The notes under the pieces: model-generated
The model's database searches: none
What the model was told of the DNA's origin: nothing
The model's input: the letters and a program-made list of their open reading frames with translations, nothing else
Shown here: positions 8,072-16,068 of the stretch, piece by piece
Numbering within the stretch: the first letter of the stretch is position 1
How the letters are laid out: each line of letters begins with the position of its first letter
DNA from: Putridiphycobacter sp045110285
GTDB lineage: Bacteria > Bacteroidota > Bacteroidia > Flavobacteriales_D > Crocinitomicaceae
NCBI GenBank assembly: GCA_045110285.1
Contig: JBGCGA010000060.1
Coordinates: 1-59,834, forward strand
Direction of reading: 5' to 3'
Length of the DNA: 59,834 nucleotides
Program-made: the position numbers and the translations under genes

Positions 8072-8494
8072 TTATGATACTTTAGTCCAAGTTTTTGTAT
8101 CGAACAACCAACCTAAATAGCCTCGTACCTTTAGTAGACCATTTTCAAACCAAAGTTTACATGTATATGTATCACCTGATTTAGGATCATAAATTTCTCC
8201 TCCCGACCATTCTTTGCCTGTAAATGTCATTTTAGATATAATATCTATTCCCATCAGCGGCCTATTATTCAATGAATTATCAGGGTTTTTACTATCTAAA
8301 ATTGGATTACCACTTTCATCATTTGGTTTTGCAATCCAAACAATTTTACCAAAATAAAGATTGTTTTTCTTGTAGATTTCAATCTTGCCATCCTTTAATT
8401 CTGTCATCCAAACTCCCAAGATATCATTTTCCGAGACCTGACAAATGGCAGCCAAACTTGACACCACAGAAAGAAATAATAATAGTTTTTTCAT
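8072..8494 (-). CDS. DUF2147 family secreted protein
   Basis: A 140-residue protein with a signal peptide (about 1-19, MKKLLLFLSVVSSLAAICQ) and one DUF2147 domain. Typical features are ILGVWMTE near 25, the middle block DSKNPDNSLNNRPLMGIDI, and the end GGEIYDPKSGDTYTCKLW to GYLGWLFDTKTWTKV. DUF2147 proteins are small periplasmic or surface beta-barrels of unknown role. It is upstream of crtB on the same strand, but the intervening gap has its own promoter, so it is probably a separate unit. Confidence 0.85.
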   Translation of the reverse strand: MKKLLLFLSVVSSLAAICQVSENDILGVWMTELKDGKIEIYKKNNLYFGKIVWIAKPNDESGNPILDSKNPDNSLNNRPLMGIDIISKMTFTGKEWSGGEIYDPKSGDTYTCKLWFENGLLKVRGYLGWLFDTKTWTKVS

Positions 8495-8539
8495 TGACGT
8501 AATAATAGTTAAAAAACTTGAGTACGCAATAAGTTGTTT

Positions 8540-8983
8540 TCAGAAAAAATTGTATCCATTTGCCAATAAAACGGCTAAAAAGGGAATACAGAGCAGCAGT
8601 ATAATCTCTGTATAAATCAAATTTCTCAAAATAATGTAATTTGTCAGAACCAGCGTATCCTCTGTGCACTTCTTTAATTTAAAAAAAATAACGGATGGAT
8701 ATATAGACAGCAATCCTATCAAAAGAAACAACCCTAACTTAATATAAAACAATGAGTTGCAGAAATAGTAATCTAGTCCTTTGCCAAAATATAATAGTCT
8801 TAAGGTCCCTGTTATCAGCACCGCCACGGACAATAAACCATAAAAAGCATCCACTTTCCCCATCAAAACAACGCCTACTTTTGTCATTTTTCGCTTAATT
8901 AGCAGCGCTTCTACAAACAAAACAACAAACAAACCTATAATGCTCAAAAGATGGAGATAAGTAACAATATTGTGCAACCACAT
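8540..8983 (-). CDS. DUF2214-like inner-membrane protein
   Basis: A 147-residue protein with four predicted membrane helices (roughly 5-25, 45-62, 78-98 and 122-145). The first helix with HNIVTYLHLLSIIGLF, and the motif GTLRLLYFGKGLDYYFCNSLFYIKLG, match DUF2214 proteins. Those are often found near cytochrome or redox genes, but no haem-binding motif beyond isolated histidines can be argued here. It lies 45 bases upstream of the DUF2147 gene on the same strand. Function unknown. Confidence 0.7.
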   Translation of the reverse strand: MWLHNIVTYLHLLSIIGLFVVLFVEALLIKRKMTKVGVVLMGKVDAFYGLLSVAVLITGTLRLLYFGKGLDYYFCNSLFYIKLGLFLLIGLLSIYPSVIFFKLKKCTEDTLVLTNYIILRNLIYTEIILLLCIPFLAVLLANGYNFF

Positions 8984-9092
8984 AAAATTGATTTTAGTGC
9001 TATTATAAACAAACAGTCAATGATGAGTAAAGATAGAAAAAAGAGATAATTCAAGCATATTGTTTAAGGTTTGATAAAGCATAAGTAGGTAG

Positions 9093-9121
9093 TTGATACT
9101 TATATCGATTCCGTATCTTTG
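9093..9121 (+). promoter_or_regulatory. promoter of the crtA-like gene
   Basis: TTG (9093-9095), an 18-base spacer and TATCTTTG (9114-9121) form a near-ideal Bacteroidota promoter. Transcription would start near 9128, giving a leader of about 65 bases. Confidence 0.7.
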
Positions 9122-9192
9122 TTAAAATTTCGTTCACATTTTTCAAATATACCAGCATACTAAAAAGCTCTAAAAAAACTACTTTACAATTC

Positions 9193-9903
9193 ATGACACA
9201 AATTATGAGCACTCAAATCACCACCATTTCATTTTTTAAATTCACTTCATTTAAGAGTAAATTATGGGCATTCAAAATGATGAGGGATGGCCACCAGCAC
9301 CTTTCAAAAGTAAAAGGATCTAGCTTTTACAGGTTGATGGGAAGTGGAAAAGGGAAAGGGTTCAACCCATTACCCGACTGGTCAGTGTATGCTTTACTTC
9401 AGGTTTGGAATACCGAAAGCGACGCGGAAGCCTTCTTTGATTCTTCGGAGCTGTTCACTAATTATAAAAGTAACTCAACCGAAGTTTATACGCTCTACAT
9501 GAAGAATATTGCTTCGCATGGCACATGGATTGGTAAAAAACCATTTGAAGTGGGCACAACTCTAGATCCAAAAACTCCTATTGCTGTAATCACTAGGGCA
9601 ACTATAAAATGGAATTGGCTCTTACGCTTTTGGAAATATGTGCCAACTTCCCACAAGGGCTTAGTTCGTAACGAAGGTCTTATTTATACCAAGGGAATTG
9701 GCGAGGTGCCTATTGTACAAATGGCTACATTTAGTTTATGGAAAGACTTTGAATCAGTGAAAAAATTTGCATACAGCAGTAAAGAGCATAAAGAGGCTAT
9801 AAAAAGAACCCGTAAAAATGAGTGGTATAGCGAAGAACTTTTTACAAGGTTTCACCCATACAAATCAACTGGATTATGGGAGAAAACGGACCTTCTGAAA
9901 TGA
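9193..9903 (+). CDS. crtA: CrtA-family carotenoid 2-oxygenase, probable 2'-hydroxylase of the myxol type
   Basis: A 236-residue protein of the spheroidene monooxygenase (CrtA) family. Matching blocks are TISFFKFTSFKSKLWAFKMM near 10-30, FYRLMGSGKGKGFNPLPDWS, YALLQVWNTESDAEAFF and the HGTWIGKKPFEVG block. In purple bacteria CrtA forms the 2-keto group. A CrtA-related enzyme from Flavobacterium strain P99-3 was shown to be a carotenoid 2-hydroxylase that makes myxol. Given crtD, cruF and crtZ nearby, the hydroxylase reading is preferred here. A second ATG at 9205 could be the true start. It faces away from the crt operon and ends 5 bases before a convergent methyltransferase gene. Confidence 0.85.
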   Translation: MTQIMSTQITTISFFKFTSFKSKLWAFKMMRDGHQHLSKVKGSSFYRLMGSGKGKGFNPLPDWSVYALLQVWNTESDAEAFFDSSELFTNYKSNSTEVYTLYMKNIASHGTWIGKKPFEVGTTLDPKTPIAVITRATIKWNWLLRFWKYVPTSHKGLVRNEGLIYTKGIGEVPIVQMATFSLWKDFESVKKFAYSSKEHKEAIKRTRKNEWYSEELFTRFHPYKSTGLWEKTDLLK

Positions 9904-9908
9904 TGATC

Positions 9909-10838
9909 TTAAGCTGGTTCGGCAATAACAGTCATAACACCAAGTGACAATCGCTTTTGAAGCCATTTTTTTGGTGCAAAAAGTATCATTCTGGCAACAA
10001 ATGCCCAAAACTCTTCGGCCATATTTTTATCCCACTGAATGCCCTTTTGTTCCATTCTGCTCATCCAGTATAATAAATAGGGATCCATAGTACCGTATGA
10101 TAATATTTTTGTCACCTTCCAACCACTTTTTTTCAGTAAAAGTTCAACATTACTGGGTGAAAACAAAGAAATATGTCGGGGCGTATGCCAGCCCGCCCAA
10201 TCCTTTCCAAATTTCTTTCTACTTTCAGAGTCAAAATTTGGTATTTCAATCACTAGTTTAGTGTTTGCTTTTGCAATCTTTTTTAGGTACTGTAAATTTT
10301 CGAGAGGTTGGTAGTCATGCTCCAAATAATGCCACATTGTTATAACATCAGGCTGTAGCCCCATTTCCAAGTTTTTGATTTCAGACACTTTTAGGTTGAT
10401 ATTTTTAAAATAGTCGGGATTATCTTTCCAGCCCTCATCACTAAAATCAATACCCATTGTTTTGCACTTTAGCTTTTCGCTGCATGCTTTTAAAAAAGTT
10501 GGGTTTCCGCAGCCAATATCCAGAATTAATGATTTATTCTTCAAAGTCAGCGTCTCAGTTACTCGCTTGACTCGTCTTAAATCTAATTTTTTTTGACTGT
10601 TTTCTACTAAATTTTCAAACTTACCCCATGCTTTTGCCCCCCTGTAAGGCAAGTAGTATTTTGTGTAATAATTTTTTAAATTACCTACTGGTACTCTAGG
10701 ATTAATAAACGCCAAATTACACTTGGCACACTGATCAAAATTAAAAAATTCTTGACTTGAATGCATCATTGCTGATGTTGTAACAAATGAATCAATAGTA
10801 TCACTATCACACACTGGACAGCAGCTAAGTTTTTCCAT
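9909..10838 (-). CDS. class I SAM-dependent methyltransferase with N-terminal zinc ribbon
   Basis: A 309-residue protein. It opens with a four-cysteine knuckle (C7/C10 and C37/C40, in CCPVC and CAKC) and continues with a Methyltransf_23-type domain. The SAM-binding glycine motif ILDIGCGN is at 105-112, the acidic motif II follows at GIDFSDEGW, and TMWHYLEHDY is a typical post-II block. This architecture is common in enzymes of surface glycan or secondary metabolite pathways. A carotenoid substrate is conceivable from position, but nothing in the sequence shows it. It converges with crtA. Confidence 0.8.
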   Translation of the reverse strand: MEKLSCCPVCDSDTIDSFVTTSAMMHSSQEFFNFDQCAKCNLAFINPRVPVGNLKNYYTKYYLPYRGAKAWGKFENLVENSQKKLDLRRVKRVTETLTLKNKSLILDIGCGNPTFLKACSEKLKCKTMGIDFSDEGWKDNPDYFKNINLKVSEIKNLEMGLQPDVITMWHYLEHDYQPLENLQYLKKIAKANTKLVIEIPNFDSESRKKFGKDWAGWHTPRHISLFSPSNVELLLKKSGWKVTKILSYGTMDPYLLYWMSRMEQKGIQWDKNMAEEFWAFVARMILFAPKKWLQKRLSLGVMTVIAEPA

Positions 10839-10897
10839 ACGGCCTAAGATATAAAAAGATTTGACTAATTAGTACTTTGACGAAAAATCACAGAAGC

Positions 10898-11110
10898 TTA
10901 ATTGCATGTTGTCGTATTCTTCTCGTTACTATTATTTATCTCATACTGTGTTTTCTGGCTTGGAGTCCCTTTGAATGTTTTTTCGGTTGTATAGGATTGC
11001 ACTCCTAAAAAGCCCCCTGCATCATGAACTGTTTTGCAGTGATAAGTGTATTTTTTTTCACATGAACTAGAAATTGAACCGAGCATAAAAAGATAAATCA
11101 AATATTTCAT
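10898..11110 (-). CDS. small lipoprotein of unknown function
   Basis: A 70-residue protein with a lipoprotein signal: MKYLIYLFMLGSISSSC, with the lipidated cysteine at 17. The mature part (HCKTVHDAGGFLGVQSYTTEK) has two further cysteines, one near the very end, that could pair. No family is recognised. It stands alone between the methyltransferase and the tRNA region. Confidence 0.6.
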   Translation of the reverse strand: MKYLIYLFMLGSISSSCEKKYTYHCKTVHDAGGFLGVQSYTTEKTFKGTPSQKTQYEINNSNEKNTTTCN

Positions 11111-11205
11111 GGTATCTGTTTTAGTTAATCATTACAAAGTAACAGCATTTCTAAGGTACAAAATAATTGATAAGCGCAAAGAATGAAATGATTTGCTCAT
11201 TACAC

Positions 11206-11237
11206 AAAAAAAGCACTTCAGGAAACTAAAGTGCTTT
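11206..11237 (-). terminator. second rho-independent terminator-like hairpin downstream of tRNA-Val
   Basis: Read on the minus strand, a 10-bp stem AGCACTTTAG/CTGAAGTGCT with a TTTC loop is followed by a run of T. It resembles the hairpin next to the tRNA but with the middle of the stem-loop inverted. Confidence 0.7.
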
Positions 11238-11246
11238 GTGGGCAAT
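11206..11246. repeat. partial duplicate of the tRNA-Val 3' end plus terminator (41 bp; second copy at 11304-11344)
   Basis: The segment A7-GCAC...GTGCTTTGTGGGCAATG occurs at 11206-11247 and again at 11304-11345, 98 bp apart. The shared GGGCAAT is the 3' acceptor strand of tRNA-Val. The rest of the tRNA is not present in the left copy, so only the tail and the terminator are duplicated. Confidence 0.8.
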
Positions 11247-11248
11247 GC

Positions 11249-11268
11249 AGTTCGACAAGCTCAGTGCA
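11249..11268. repeat. possible dispersed palindromic repeat unit
   Basis: TTCGACAAGCTCAGTGC-like sequence lies between the two tRNA-tail copies, flanked by TGCA on both sides. Similar short words recur between genes in many Bacteroidota genomes. Only one copy is seen in this window, so the call rests on recall rather than on repetition here. Confidence 0.3.
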
Positions 11269-11303
11269 GCGCTTCTCGTCTTCATTCATTCAAAATTTTG
11301 AGC

Positions 11304-11336
11304 AAAAAAAGCACCTCAGTTTCCTGAAGTGCTTTG
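11304..11336 (-). terminator. rho-independent terminator of tRNA-Val
   Basis: On the minus strand, AGCACTTCAG-GAAA-CTGAGGTGCT (one G-U pair) is followed by seven T. The tetraloop stem starts about two bases past the tRNA 3' end. Confidence 0.85.
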
Positions 11337-11411
11337 TGGGCAATGAGGGACTCGAACCCCCGACCCCCTCGGTGTAAACGAGGTGCTCTGAACCAACTGA
11401 GCTAATTGCCC
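11337..11411 (-). tRNA. tRNA-Val, anticodon UAC
   Basis: A complete 75-nt cloverleaf. The acceptor stem GGGCAAT/ATTGCCC is followed by discriminator A. The D arm is GCTC...GAGC. The anticodon stem CCTCG/CGAGG closes the loop TTTACAC, with anticodon TAC. The T arm is GGGGG-TTCGAGT-CCCTC. The 3' CCA is not encoded (the next bases read CAA), so it must be added afterwards. The GUA codon is the expected reader. Confidence 0.97.
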
Positions 11412-11482
11412 GATAAAAGTATTTTGCAATGCGTTTATTGCGGGTGCAAATATAAATAGATTATTTTATACCACAATACTTT

Positions 11483-12691
11483 TTAGATTATTTTTTCAAG
11501 TATATAAAAACTTCCAAAAACTAATATAAGGTCATCCGGATTGACATGTGACTTAGCGGTTTCAAGCGCTAATTGTACTTCAGGATAAAGACTGTAATTC
11601 AATGATAAATTTTTAGCAATAGCACTTAGGTCTGTCAATTTTGCAGCACGTTTAGAATTAAATGTCGTTAAATAATAAGTTGCATTTTTTGGAAAGTAAG
11701 ACATACTTAGCTCATAATCTTTATCGGCAGCTGCACCAAAAACGCAATGCAAATTTTCAAAACTAACTGATTCTATTTCTCTCATTAACATTTGAATACC
11801 ATCTGGATTATGAGAAGCATCAACTATAATAGCAGGATTTGATGAAATTTGCATTAATCTTCCTGAGAATCCAGTTAATTTGTGCACACGCTTTAGGGCA
11901 TTTACACTTTTTTTATCATCAAAATAATACCCTTTCTCTTTTAAGACCTGTAAAGTTTTCCATGCCGTGTTTGCATTTCGTTGCTGATATGAACCAAGCA
12001 AATCTAACTTGAAACGGAGGGCTGCTGGTCTATAGATCGCACTGTTCATTTGCTCAGTCCTCTTCCTAAAAACGTATTCGGTTTCAGGCAATATTTCTCC
12101 AATAAGTGTTGGGGTATCCTTTTTTATAATGCCTGCTTTTTCAGCAGCTATTTGCTCTAGTGTGTCGCCTAAAAATTCAGTGTGATCGATTCCTATATTA
12201 GTAATTACGGAAATTAATGGATTAATGACATTTGTGGCATCTAATCTTCCGCCCAATCCAGTTTCAATGATGGCATAGTCGCAATTGCATGAGGCAAAAG
12301 CCTTAAAAGCCATGGCTGTTGTTATTTCAAAAAAACTAGGATTTAATTTTTCGAATATTTCTTTGTTCGAATTGACGAAATTAACAACAAATGATTCGTC
12401 AATCATCTGTCCATTTATTCTAATTCGTTCTCTAAAATCTTTTATGTGGGGACTAGTGAACAAACCAACTTTATAACCGTTTTCAATGGCCATTGCAGCT
12501 ACCATATGGGCCGTTGAACCTTTACCATTGGTTCCAGCAATATGAACACATTTTAGTCCTTCTTGCGGATTACCAATTTCCTTTAGTAAATTAGTGATGT
12601 TTTCTAAACCAGGCTTATAAGCGGCTGAGCCTTGCTTATGATAATTGGCTAATTGATTAAAAAGCCATTCAACTACCTGCCGGTAGTTCAT
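11483..12691 (-). CDS. folC: bifunctional folylpolyglutamate / dihydrofolate synthase FolC
   Basis: A 402-residue Mur-ligase-type enzyme. The P-loop HIAGTNGKGST lies at 50-60. The family blocks FTSPHIKDFRERIRING, ETGLGGRLDATN and ISVITNIGIDHTEFLGDT follow. The C-terminal domain has VDASHNPDGI and the closing LVFGSFYILEKI. It adds glutamate to folates and may also make dihydrofolate from dihydropteroate. Its start codon shares one base with the tonB stop (TAATG), so it is probably the last gene of the exbB-exbD-tonB message. Confidence 0.94.
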   Translation of the reverse strand: MNYRQVVEWLFNQLANYHKQGSAAYKPGLENITNLLKEIGNPQEGLKCVHIAGTNGKGSTAHMVAAMAIENGYKVGLFTSPHIKDFRERIRINGQMIDESFVVNFVNSNKEIFEKLNPSFFEITTAMAFKAFASCNCDYAIIETGLGGRLDATNVINPLISVITNIGIDHTEFLGDTLEQIAAEKAGIIKKDTPTLIGEILPETEYVFRKRTEQMNSAIYRPAALRFKLDLLGSYQQRNANTAWKTLQVLKEKGYYFDDKKSVNALKRVHKLTGFSGRLMQISSNPAIIVDASHNPDGIQMLMREIESVSFENLHCVFGAAADKDYELSMSYFPKNATYYLTTFNSKRAAKLTDLSAIAKNLSLNYSLYPEVQLALETAKSHVNPDDLILVFGSFYILEKII

Positions 12692-13449
12692 TATACTTTT
12701 CTAAAATTATAGACTTTTGTTTTTACCTTTAATACAGGTGCACCGGGGTCTTTATCGAATTTAATTAAAAAGGCACTCTTTTTGGCTAGTTTTCTTAAGT
12801 AATCACTACCAGTATTAGTTTGACTTTCATTAAACTCTACTCTCACCACTTTTCCAAACTCATTAACATAAATATCAACTGCCACTTTACCCTCTTCTTG
12901 AGAATTAGCTTCTACTTTCGGCTCAGAAACAATTTTTCGAGTTGTTTTGTAATTACCTGATCCTTCGCTTGGACCGTCACCACCTTCGCCAACTCCTCCA
13001 CCATCTCCAAATCCTGTACCAGTACCTCCACCATTTCCTGAACTGCCTCCACCTGGAAAACCTAAACCTTGATCAACTGTTGGTTTTGGGTCAGGTTTTG
13101 GCGTGGGAATTGGTTTTGTTGTAGGAGTAGTTACTGTATTATTTGATGTGCTACTGGTTCCCTGTGATGAAGGCACAGTAACTGGTGATTCATCTTGCGT
13201 CGCTTTCTCGTCTGCAGATTCAGGTTGCTCTTGAGGCACAACTTCAGAAACATTAGACTGCTGGCCACCTCCCGCAAAATCTGATCCAAATTCAATTTGC
13301 ACTTCCACCACTTTTTCCTCTATTGGGGGATTAGGGTATTCTAAACTAACCAGCAGAAAAAACAAAATCATTAACATGATGAACACCAGAGTGGCAACAA
13401 GTGCCTTCTTGTGATCTTCGTGCTGTAAATTTTCGATAAATGCTCGCAT
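12691..13449 (-). CDS. tonB: TonB-family energy transducer
   Basis: A 252-residue protein. One membrane helix lies near 17-36 (ALVATLVFIMLMILFFLLV), followed by a long proline/threonine and then glycine-rich periplasmic spacer (GGGSSGNGGG type, about 130-165). The C-terminal domain (about 180-252) has VAVDIYVNEFGKVVRVEF and ends VKTKVYNFRKV. It should link ExbB/ExbD proton flow to outer-membrane receptors or to a Tol-like task. It lies 12 bases after exbD. A second TonB gene is at 45484. Confidence 0.85.
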   Translation of the reverse strand: MRAFIENLQHEDHKKALVATLVFIMLMILFFLLVSLEYPNPPIEEKVVEVQIEFGSDFAGGGQQSNVSEVVPQEQPESADEKATQDESPVTVPSSQGTSSTSNNTVTTPTTKPIPTPKPDPKPTVDQGLGFPGGGSSGNGGGTGTGFGDGGGVGEGGDGPSEGSGNYKTTRKIVSEPKVEANSQEEGKVAVDIYVNEFGKVVRVEFNESQTNTGSDYLRKLAKKSAFLIKFDKDPGAPVLKVKTKVYNFRKV

Positions 13450-13461
13450 TGGTTTAACTTT

Positions 13462-13863
13462 TTAGTTTTTATAGGACAACACTGGTGTCCATCCATTCTT
13501 TTTTGAGATCGCAATCAGCTGAAAAATTGGCTCATAAGAGGCTTCTCTGTCTCCAGATATTTTCAAGTTCATATTGGGCTGTTCAGCTATTTTGCTAGTT
13601 AAAACAGGAATTAAATCATCCAAAGAGTAAAACTTAGTTTTTTCATTGTCAATAAAATATTGGTCATCCTTATCAATTCCAACTTCAACAGGTGTGTTTT
13701 CAGAGGAAGGACCAGCATTTTCGCCAGTTGGCAAATCAACCGGAAGCGTAGGATTAACCATTGTACTCATAATGATAAAAAATATAAGCATCAGAAAAAT
13801 AAGGTCAGTCATTGATGACATTCCTCCTTCAATTTTCGGTTTATTTCTATTTCCTAAGTTCAT
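13462..13863 (-). CDS. exbD: ExbD/TolR biopolymer transport protein
   Basis: A 133-residue protein with one N-terminal membrane helix (about 20-38). The essential helix aspartate is seen in SSMTDLIFLMLIFF (D20). The periplasmic domain ends in PIFQLIAISKKNGWTPVLS, as in ExbD/TolR. It forms the proton channel with ExbB. It lies 19 bases after exbB and 12 before tonB. Only one ExbD is present; many Bacteroidota operons have two. Confidence 0.92.
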   Translation of the reverse strand: MNLGNRNKPKIEGGMSSMTDLIFLMLIFFIIMSTMVNPTLPVDLPTGENAGPSSENTPVEVGIDKDDQYFIDNEKTKFYSLDDLIPVLTSKIAEQPNMNLKISGDREASYEPIFQLIAISKKNGWTPVLSYKN

Positions 13864-13882
13864 ACCTCAACTTTATATACAA

Positions 13883-14614
13883 TTACTTTCCTGGTTCGTT
13901 CAATAAGTCTAGAAATTCTATAGAAGCGCCTTCCATTGTATGCACCACTTTATCGACCTTAGCTACTAAATAGTTGTAAGATACATAAGCCATAATACCA
14001 ACGACTAAACCTGCAACAGTTGTAATCATTGCCTCCATTATACCGCCTGAGATTGTTGGTAATTGAATTTGCGCTTCAAACTTCATGGCATTAAATACTC
14101 TTACCATCCCTAAAGTTGTACCTAAGAAACCAATCATAGGCGCTACACCTGAAGCTGTCGCCAATAAACTCAATCTTTTTTCTAATTGGTAAATTTCTAA
14201 TTTTCCCACATTTTCAATTGAAGATGTAATATCTCTAACTGGTTTTCCAATTCTTGAAATACCTTTTTCTACCATTCTTGCAGCAGGATTATTGGTTTGA
14301 CGACATAAATCTTTCGCAGCATCCACTTTACCATCAAGCAAGTACTCCTTTACTCTTCCCATAAAGTCTTTTTCATCCTTTAGGGCTTTATTAATGGAAA
14401 GATACCTTTCTACAAAAGTGTATACTGTAAATATAGACAACACAAAAAGGGCTATCATTACTATTAAATTGGTTACACTGAGGTCACCAGTAGTAGAATC
14501 GATACCAATAATTAAATCAAACACACTTATTTCATCAGTCAGTGTATTGAGGTTGTTACTTGCTGTATCTGAGACTGCTCCTGCAGCCGAAAGGAAAAGT
14601 GAAGATGCACTCAT
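13883..14614 (-). CDS. exbB: ExbB/MotA/TolQ proton channel protein
   Basis: A 243-residue protein with membrane helices near 48-67, 150-172 and 190-212. The channel signature is GVAPMIGFLGTTLGMVRVF near 157-175, followed by GGIMEAMITTVAGLVVGIMAY. It is the proton-conducting partner of ExbD and TonB, encoded directly downstream. The 51-base gap to nhaD suggests either readthrough from nhaD or a weak internal promoter. Confidence 0.94.
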   Translation of the reverse strand: MSASSLFLSAAGAVSDTASNNLNTLTDEISVFDLIIGIDSTTGDLSVTNLIVMIALFVLSIFTVYTFVERYLSINKALKDEKDFMGRVKEYLLDGKVDAAKDLCRQTNNPAARMVEKGISRIGKPVRDITSSIENVGKLEIYQLEKRLSLLATASGVAPMIGFLGTTLGMVRVFNAMKFEAQIQLPTISGGIMEAMITTVAGLVVGIMAYVSYNYLVAKVDKVVHTMEGASIEFLDLLNEPGK

Positions 14615-14665
14615 AAAGAAATTTATTTGTTTGTATTAACGGTATTAATAAAATATGGTTACAAC

Positions 14666-16057
14666 TTAATGCATTAAAAGGAAAACGACAATACCAGCCG
14701 CATAACCGACTAAAGCCAGCCAAGCAATATTTTTTAGGTACCAGAAAAACGAGATTTTTTCCATTCCCATTGCCACAACTCCCGCAGCAGAACCAATTAT
14801 TAGCATTGAACCACCTGTACCTGCAGTATAAGCAATAAAGTGCCAGATGTGATCATCAACTGGAAAAGTAGCCATATCGAACATTCCCATACTTGCAGCA
14901 ACTAAAGGAACATTGTCGATAATTGCAGAACCAAAGCCCATTAAGATAACAAATAGATCATTATCCATTGAGTTTTGAACAGTTTGTCCGAAATTGAAAA
15001 TAAGTCCTAAAGATTCTAAAGCAGCGACTGTCATTAAAATTCCTAAAAAGAACAATATTGAAGGCATCTCGATAGATGCTAAAGCCTTAAAAGTAGGGCT
15101 ACTATGATGTGAACTTTCATTTGTTTTACCTGCCTCATCAGAAATACTTGTTAAGCTGAACTGACGACTACTGACCATTTCTGCAACTAATGCGACAACT
15201 CCAAGAGACAACATCATACCGACATATGGAGGTAAATGTGTAATTGTTTTAAACACTGGTACAAAAACGATCATTATTAAACCCAAATACAACATTGTTG
15301 GTCCCATTTTATTTGCTTCTTCTTCTTGGGCTGGTGCATCAAAATTACCTTTAAATGCTGGCATAAAACTAGCGATTAGGACTGGAACAACCATACAAAC
15401 AATTGACGGTAAAATAAGATACTTGATTAAATTAATTGTAGTTACTTTTCCGCCCATCCACAACATTGTTGTAGTAACATCACCTATCGGAGACCATGCT
15501 CCTCCAGCATTTGCTGAAATAATAATTAGACCTGCATACCATATACGAGCTTGATTATCATCTACTAATTTTCTTAGAATTGTTATTAATACTATAGTTG
15601 CCGTTAAATTATCAATAATAGCAGATAATATAAATGCCAAAACTCCTACAATCCACAATAAGGTTTTTTTCTTATTGGTTTTAATAAAGTTTTTGATAGT
15701 ACTGAAACCATCAAAATTATCAATGATTTCAACTATAGTCATAGCACCTACAAGAAAAAACAAAATTTCACATGTCTTACCAAAATGATGCAAAAGAGTG
15801 CCATCAAGCCATGTCTGCTTAGTTACAATATGATGGTCTTCCGAGTGCAATTTCAGATCCTTAAAGCCATCTACCATTTGATGTGCGCCAGAATCGAACC
15901 ACATTGTAAATGTATCAAGTCCGAATGCTACAAGCGCCCATGCAAAGGCCATCATTAGCAGTGCAGGAATTAATTTATCTACTTTTAAGGTGTGTTCGAT
16001 TGCAATGGCTACATAGCCAAGAATGAATACAACAACAATTACTAATTCAAAGTTCAT
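14666..16057 (-). CDS. nhaD: NhaD-type Na+/H+ antiporter
   Basis: A 463-residue protein with about twelve membrane helices. NhaD/ArsB-superfamily blocks include SAIIDNLTATIVLITILRKL near 144, IISANAGGAWSPIGDVTTTMLW near 178-199, and the second half GFGSAIIDNVPLVAASMGMF with AYTAGTGGSMLIIGSAAGV. The paired DN motifs in the two inverted halves are the expected ion-binding sites. It exports sodium using the proton gradient, in keeping with a saline habitat. It starts 11 bases after the amino-acid dehydrogenase gene. Confidence 0.93.
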   Translation of the reverse strand: MNFELVIVVVFILGYVAIAIEHTLKVDKLIPALLMMAFAWALVAFGLDTFTMWFDSGAHQMVDGFKDLKLHSEDHHIVTKQTWLDGTLLHHFGKTCEILFFLVGAMTIVEIIDNFDGFSTIKNFIKTNKKKTLLWIVGVLAFILSAIIDNLTATIVLITILRKLVDDNQARIWYAGLIIISANAGGAWSPIGDVTTTMLWMGGKVTTINLIKYLILPSIVCMVVPVLIASFMPAFKGNFDAPAQEEEANKMGPTMLYLGLIMIVFVPVFKTITHLPPYVGMMLSLGVVALVAEMVSSRQFSLTSISDEAGKTNESSHHSSPTFKALASIEMPSILFFLGILMTVAALESLGLIFNFGQTVQNSMDNDLFVILMGFGSAIIDNVPLVAASMGMFDMATFPVDDHIWHFIAYTAGTGGSMLIIGSAAGVVAMGMEKISFFWYLKNIAWLALVGYAAGIVVFLLMH

Positions 16058-16068
16058 TTTTTATAGGT

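Noticed and set aside
8424..8669. 81-residue minus-strand ORF between DUF2147 and DUF2214
   Set aside because: It overlaps both real genes in another frame, lacks a plausible start context and resembles no family; a shadow frame.
11240..11280. Second tRNA gene
   Set aside because: Only the acceptor tail GGGCAAT is present; D, anticodon and T arms are missing.
12942..13124. Leucine/histidine-rich plus-strand ORF
   Set aside because: It is the antisense of the glycine/proline-rich spacer of tonB, so its composition is a by-product.
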